This document shows positions 63,058 to 64,000 of a stretch of 64,000 nt of DNA, in pieces. Every line of letters begins with the position of its first letter. Within the stretch, counting starts at the first letter, position 1. A program made the position numbers and the translations under genes. Origin of the DNA: Afifella aestuarii. Its GTDB lineage: Bacteria; Pseudomonadota; Alphaproteobacteria; Rhizobiales; Afifellaceae. The stretch lies in NCBI RefSeq assembly GCF_004023665.1, contig NZ_SAUF01000005.1:744001-808000 (forward strand), in the 5' to 3' direction. The notes beneath the pieces were generated by a model. It made no database searches. It was not told where the DNA came from and saw only the letters and a program-made list of their open reading frames with translations.

Positions 63058-64000
63058 GTGCGCACCCCGATCATGGCACGCAACATGGTCTCCACCTCGC
63101 AGCCGCTGGCGGCGCAAGCGGGCCTCCGCATGCTGCTTGCCGGCGGAAACGCGATCGATGCAGCACTTGCGGCGGCAATCACTTTGACGGTGGTCGAACC
63201 GACCGGCAACGGGCTCGGCTCCGACGCTTTTGCCATCGTCTGGGACGGGAACGAGCTCCACGGCCTCAACGCCTCCGGGCGTTCACCACGCGCCTGGTCG
63301 CCCGAGCGCTTCCGCGGTCTTTCCGAAATGCCGCAGCAGGGTTGGGAGAGCGTCACCGTCCCGGGGGCCGTCTCGGGCTGGGTCGCTCTGTCGGAGCGCT
63401 TCGGCGCCCTGCCCTTCGCAACCTTGTTCGAGCCCGCGATCGCCTATGCCGAAGAAGGGTTTGCGGTTTCGCCTTCGATTGCGCTGCTATGGTCGCGAGG
63501 CGCCGACAAATTGCGGCACGAACCCGGCTTCGCGCCCCACTTTCTCATCGAAGGCCGCGTTCCCCGGCCCGGCGAGACCTTTCGCAATCCGCACCTCGCC
63601 GGATCCCTCGAAAAAATCGCCGGTAGCCGCGGCGAGGATTTCTATCGCGGCGAGCTCGCCCGCAAAATCGCGGATTTCGCCCAGCAACATGATGCTGTTC
63701 TCGACGAAGAGGATCTCGCGGCCCATGCCTGCGATTGGTGCGGAACGATCAGCCAGCCGTTCCACGGCACCGAACTCCATGAGATCCCTCCAAACGGGCA
63801 AGGCATCGCGGCGCTGATCGCGCTCGGCATTCTGGACAGGCTCGAGCTTGAAAGCCTCGACCCCGACGGCGCCGAGGCCCTTCATCTTGAAATCGAGGCG
63901 ATGAAGCTGGCGCTCGCCGACGCGCATCGTTTCGTCGCCGACCCGGCCAACATGGAGATCTCACCCGACACTCTTCTCGACGACGATTACCTTGCTTCAC
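63058..64000 (+). CDS. ggt: Gamma-glutamyltransferase family protein, C-terminus cut by window edge
   Basis: Ntn-hydrolase superfamily protein; ~314 residues are visible and the frame is open at base 64000, so the autocleavage Thr and small subunit lie outside. Signatures: VSTSQPLAAQAGLRMLLAGGNAIDAA-type segment, TVVEPTGNGLGSDAF, SVTVPGAVSGW, PPNGQGIAAL. The start is unclear. GTG 63058 or ATG 63073 are the first canonical codons in frame, yet the homology begins ~12 codons earlier, where GGAGA is followed by ATC at 63022. Confidence 0.85.
   Translation, partial: MRTPIMARNMVSTSQPLAAQAGLRMLLAGGNAIDAALAAAITLTVVEPTGNGLGSDAFAIVWDGNELHGLNASGRSPRAWSPERFRGLSEMPQQGWESVTVPGAVSGWVALSERFGALPFATLFEPAIAYAEEGFAVSPSIALLWSRGADKLRHEPGFAPHFLIEGRVPRPGETFRNPHLAGSLEKIAGSRGEDFYRGELARKIADFAQQHDAVLDEEDLAAHACDWCGTISQPFHGTELHEIPPNGQGIAALIALGILDRLELESLDPDGAEALHLEIEAMKLALADAHRFVADPANMEISPDTLLDDDYLAS

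Overview
The window is a GC-rich stretch of chromosome from an alphaproteobacterium of the Hyphomicrobiales (Rhizobiales) type. The evidence is gene order and content: nagZ-SPOR-argS-dgt, pcm-tolC-popZ-valS, an ExoR homologue, an aerobic cobN-type cobalamin operon, the aapJQMP general amino-acid transporter and an NDUFS4-like complex I subunit. Most genes are housekeeping or central metabolism, tightly packed, with many ATGA stop/start overlaps. Three tRNA genes (Cys, Asn, Arg) are present, each with an encoded CCA.

Layout. 1-6.1 kb: nagZ (cut by the window edge), a SPOR-domain membrane protein, argS and dgt (minus), divergent from erpA-xth. 7.4-9.0 kb: a small periplasmic copper-handling operon (DUF2946-like Cys-rich protein, PCuAC chaperone, SCO protein). 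9.2-18.1 kb: ilvD-exoR, then pcm-tolC-popZ-valS. 18.3-28.7 kb: tRNA-Cys and the cobalamin genes. cobC-cobD (plus) converge on cobP-cobW-cobN-cobO-cobQ (minus), which follows a cobalamin riboswitch. 28.7-32.7 kb: a small membrane protein, tRNA-Asn, azlCD, and the biotin ECF transporter bioMNY. 32.9-45.1 kb: a malonate decarboxylase locus. 45.4-48.6 kb: a coupled cysK-alaX-sseA-GNAT operon. 48.7-51.0 kb: a MarR regulator divergent from a truncated MFS gene, then an AI-2E-family permease. 51.2-55.8 kb: aapJQMP. 56.0-60.9 kb: metC and an envelope/lipid glycosylation operon. 60.9-64 kb: glycerate 2-kinase, tRNA-Arg, NDUFS4-like protein and the start of a gamma-glutamyltransferase.

The most notable part is 32.9-45.1 kb. 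It encodes a biotin-dependent malonate decarboxylase of the sodium-pumping Malonomonas rubra kind: a biotin carrier and an OadB/GcdB-type carboxybiotin decarboxylase are present, with subunit order madG-B-A-E-C-D-H-K-F-L-M. Three things are added to that order: birA between madB and madA, a 37-residue one-helix membrane peptide before madB, and bioMNY downstream. Together they supply biotin, attach it to MadF, build the ACP prosthetic group, import malonate and decarboxylate it.

Upstream, in the same orientation, lies a 138-residue HutP-family protein, a kind of RNA-binding antiterminator known from the Bacillus histidine operon. Between it and madG is a 1.1-kb non-coding leader. The leader holds a run of short hairpins interleaved with ten GUGA motifs in about 285 bases. 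The arrangement (hutP, structured leader, structural genes) copies the Bacillus hut operon but is attached to malonate catabolism. I infer a malonate- or metal-responsive RNA-based switch; this is not proven by the sequence.
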